Below, piece by piece: positions 61,820 to 64,000 of a stretch of DNA of 64,000 nt. The first letter of the stretch is position 1; every line of letters begins with the position of its first letter. A program made the position numbers and the translations under genes. This DNA comes from an uncultured Opitutales bacterium (lineage in GTDB: Bacteria; Verrucomicrobiota; Verrucomicrobiia; Opitutales; Intestinicryptomonadaceae): positions 21,925-85,924 of the forward strand of contig CALXLX010000012.1 in NCBI GenBank assembly GCA_944389315.1, in the 5' to 3' direction. A model generated the notes under the pieces. The model was given only the letters and a program-made list of their open reading frames with translations, did no database searches and was not told the DNA's origin.

Positions 61820-63412
61820 TTAATAAAGCGGGGGTTCGCGGTAGTTGTCGGAAATAACCCCCGTGTCCTCGTACTTGTCCACGCCCATGTCCCAGCCTAT
61901 CTGGCGGACGTGCCTGGCAAAATTGAGCCTTCGCACAAGAACATTGGGGGTGTCGGTCTTGTCCTCCATGGGAGAGCCCCACGCGGCCGCGGAACTTTGC
62001 AAAAATATCTTCACTACGGGCAGCCCCGTGTATTTGCCCCATGTTGTTGCAACAAAACCGGGCTGATTTTCTGCAGCGAGAGCCGCGGCAAGCTTTCTGG
62101 CGGCGGCTCCGTCCGTCCAGGCGGCGCCCCATACTTCAAACCCGGCTTCTGTGAAGAATTTTATGCTCGGAAAACCGGGATTAGACTTCGGCTCGGAATA
62201 CTGCCAGTCGCAGATTATAATGTCCTTGGGCAGTTCCTTGTATAAGTCGTCCAGATTGTATATGTCGCGCGCGTTCGCGTTGTAGCCCTTCCAGCGCGGG
62301 TCGTTTTTTGCAAGGAGCATGTCGTGCCACATGAAAGTCTTGATGCCGCGTTTTTCCAAAAGCTCCTTGAAATATAGTATGTGTTCCCTCAATAAATCTT
62401 TAGCGGGCCTCTTGCGGCATTCGGAGCAGGTTGCAAGATCGTAAACTTCGTCAAGGCCGAGGGAAAAGTATTCGGGATTCCCCGCAAGGTCGCAAAGCTC
62501 GTTTACGATGTCTGCGAGGACCTTCTTGCTCTCCGGATTGGACATGCACCAGGAGTAGCCCAGAGGCTCAAAATATGGCTGAAGCTCGGGGTGGAAATCC
62601 AGCGCGGAGTGTTTGCAGGCCCTGAATGACGAATTGTTCGCGTGCCCGCAAATATGCCATTGGGGAATCACCTTCAAGCCCTCCTTTTTTGCCACTTCAA
62701 TAAGGCGTTTAATTTCTGAGCGGGGAACATCGCTTTCCCAGAAGAACTGCGGGTGTTTTTCCGACACGAAAGTTCCCTCGAGGCTGAGAATCACCGCATT
62801 GAATTTGTAGTATGCTGCAAGCCGTATGAGCTGCTCTATGCGCTTGGGGTTTACACCCTTGCCAAGCCCCAGCTGTATGACGCGCATCTTCAGAAGGGGG
62901 AAATCGTCTATTTCGCACAGGGGAAGAATGTAGCCGTGCAGGGTTTTCCCAAGCGGCTTGGGGTCGGCAAGCTGCCTTAGCGTCTTGAGGGCGTTGTGCA
63001 GGCCGTCGCTGTCCGGGGCGGAAATCTTAAGCAGGGCGTCTGAGGCGGATATCTTGTAGCCCTCGGCCTTGATGTCGGCGGCGGACGGATCGGCCTTCAG
63101 GCTTATGAGAGCATCGGCATTCCAGAACTTTTTGAAGCTCTCTTTTGCAAATTTCTTGGCTGATTCGTCGGCGGAGGGCATGGATATCTCAACCGCGCAG
63201 CCGTTTTTTATATCGTAAAAGCCCTTGAAGAATTCGAACTTCTGCGGGCGCGGGGCAAGGCGCTTCTGGAAGGTGGTGAAGTCGAAATCGTCTACTTTTG
63301 CGCGACCGTCTTCGGCCGAGAAGGATGTTGACAGTTCCAAACCCATTAAACCCAAAACTATCAAAGCCAAAATCGTTAAGGCCAGATTGCGGGTTGTTTT
63401 TTTTATCGCCAT
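61820..63412 (-). CDS. Exported GH20-family beta-N-acetylhexosaminidase-like protein
   Basis: The 530-residue product has an N-terminal hydrophobic anchor (residues about 10-30). Residues about 45-165 are a GH20b-like domain (APRPQKFEFF, GYKISASDALLKISAPDSDG). A TIM barrel follows with MRVIQLGLGKGVNPKRIEQL, VIPQWHICGHA and FSLGLDEVYD near residue 319, where Asp-Glu corresponds to the GH20 catalytic pair. The usual HxGGDE is thus SLGLDEV. ATG 63412 was preferred over 63418 because AAGGG is seven bases before it. A perfect -10 TATAAT on the minus strand lies at 63440-63435. Confidence 0.82.
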   Translation of the reverse strand: MAIKKTTRNLALTILALIVLGLMGLELSTSFSAEDGRAKVDDFDFTTFQKRLAPRPQKFEFFKGFYDIKNGCAVEISMPSADESAKKFAKESFKKFWNADALISLKADPSAADIKAEGYKISASDALLKISAPDSDGLHNALKTLRQLADPKPLGKTLHGYILPLCEIDDFPLLKMRVIQLGLGKGVNPKRIEQLIRLAAYYKFNAVILSLEGTFVSEKHPQFFWESDVPRSEIKRLIEVAKKEGLKVIPQWHICGHANNSSFRACKHSALDFHPELQPYFEPLGYSWCMSNPESKKVLADIVNELCDLAGNPEYFSLGLDEVYDLATCSECRKRPAKDLLREHILYFKELLEKRGIKTFMWHDMLLAKNDPRWKGYNANARDIYNLDDLYKELPKDIIICDWQYSEPKSNPGFPSIKFFTEAGFEVWGAAWTDGAAARKLAAALAAENQPGFVATTWGKYTGLPVVKIFLQSSAAAWGSPMEDKTDTPNVLVRRLNFARHVRQIGWDMGVDKYEDTGVISDNYREPPLY

Positions 63413-63857
63413 GTCCATTCCCTTCGTTGTATCTATTATATATAAGAATAAAATCTTCCTATTGACGGCATTCCCCGCCCGGCTGCCGTGAGGGGTAAGG
63501 GCGGGCGGTGCGGGCAGCGGGAATTTGTCCGGGCTTTTCCCGCCTTCGCAGGCTTTTATCCCTCAATTGCAGCTATCCTTCCCGCCTCCGCCCCTCGGCG
63601 GCCCCCCCCCGTTGATATTCCCCGTTTAGGACGCCGACACAGCCGCAGGTTGTCTTTTTACACTAAAGATTTTATGCTAAAAAGGTCAATATTTTATTTC
63701 GTCTTAGGGCGTGCCGGCGGGTTAGCGAAGGGGTGCGGAGGAAAATTTTTTCGCAGATTTTTAAAAAATATTGTTGACGAGGCCGCAACGGGGCGTCAGA
63801 TTCCTTGCTCTTTCTATAAAAGTAACGCCAGCAACTCTGGCGGCTTTTTCGGCGTAT
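63413..63857. other. Region between the GH20 gene and tRNA-Thr
   Basis: It holds the minus-strand -10 box TATAAT (63440-63435) of the GH20 gene, a run of ten C at about 63603, and, on the plus strand, a weak promoter-like TTGACG (63774) with CAGATT (63797) at 17 bases, which could serve tRNA-Thr and the gene after it. No gene was seen. Confidence 0.4.
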
Positions 63858-63930
63858 GCCCCGGTAGCTCAGCAGGTAGAGCACGTCCTTGGTAAGGACG
63901 GGGTCGGCGGTTCAAATCCGCTCTGGGGCT
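63858..63930 (+). tRNA. tRNA-Thr (anticodon GGU), CCA not encoded
   Basis: Acceptor GCCCCGG pairs with CTGGGGC, D-stem GCTC/GAGC, anticodon stem CGTCC/GGACG with loop TTGGTAA, T-arm GGCGG-TTCAAAT-CCGCT. The discriminator is T and no CCA follows. Confidence 0.94.
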
Positions 63931-63983
63931 CGCGCAGGAAAGGTCATCAACCTAAAACAAAAAACAAGAAAACCGAAAGAACC

Positions 63984-64000
63984 ATGTCGAAAGAATCATT
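63984..64000 (+). CDS. Start of a gene, probably elongation factor Tu (truncated by window end)
   Basis: Only ATG and the codons for MSKES are visible. Verrucomicrobial EF-Tu begins with a similar Met-Ala/Ser-Lys-Glu, and tRNA-Thr directly upstream of tuf is a common arrangement in bacteria. The rest of the gene is outside the window, so this is a guess from position and five residues. Confidence 0.45.

Overview
The window looks like chromosomal DNA of a Verrucomicrobiota bacterium, probably from the Opitutales side of the phylum and possibly a host- or gut-associated lineage. This is an inference from an AroA-Cmk fusion, many exported glycoside hydrolases scattered as single genes, an exported beta-propeller cytochrome c, and the general look of the housekeeping proteins. 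Lentisphaerota cannot be excluded. GC content is moderate to high, yet ATA is the dominant isoleucine codon (32 of 44 Ile codons counted by eye in glgC). No rRNA genes, insertion sequences, phage or CRISPR arrays were seen.

Layout. 1-1.5 kb: U32-family RlhA-like protein, cut by the window edge. 1.6-5.5 kb: exported SMP-30 protein, then the translationally coupled minus-strand operon thiD-radC-tsaD. 5.6-10.7 kb: rarA, a small holin-like membrane protein, an exported unknown and hrpB on the plus strand. 10.7-13.3 kb: tyrS and a MATE pump. 13.4-14.8 kb: glgC with a clear sigma70-type promoter and intrinsic terminator. 15-19.3 kb: DUF456 protein and the operon tyrA-aroA/cmk-plsC. 19.6-20 kb: a small protein joining a histone-H1-like tail to a starch-binding-like domain. 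20.2-25 kb: a tiny membrane protein with thyA-folA, and nadE-hemL. 25-31 kb: carbohydrate region (esterase, tRNA, six-hairpin glycosidase, DUF4405 protein, GH16 with a nested discoidin insert, tRNA-Lys). 31-36.4 kb: pgsA-pgpA, coaD, a histidine-decarboxylase-like enzyme, a TrmH-family methyltransferase and an RlmD-type methyltransferase. 36.5-46 kb: alkaline phosphatase, an 821-residue exported hydrolase, typA, and an 1153-residue exported protein of unknown family. 46-51 kb: mnmA, a PpiD-like chaperone, and a murU/amgK cell-wall recycling pair. 51-58.4 kb: propeller-cytochrome c fusion, nucleoside-type MFS transporter, and an operon of two exported nucleoside hydrolases and an esterase. 58.4-64 kb: Sel1-repeat protein, two exported unknowns, a GH20 enzyme, tRNA-Thr and the first bases of a gene that is probably tuf.

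How the parts work together. Much of the window is core metabolism: aromatic amino acids, folate/dTMP, NAD, haem, phospholipids, and tRNA and rRNA modification. The accessory layer is exported: polysaccharide hydrolases and esterases, phosphatase and nucleoside hydrolases, which would release sugars, phosphate and nucleobases outside the cytoplasm. A single MFS porter near the nucleoside hydrolases could import products. The most unusual items are the GH16 protein with an inserted, apparently permuted discoidin module, the exported nucleoside hydrolase operon, the H1-tailed carbohydrate-binding-like protein, and the ATA codon bias.
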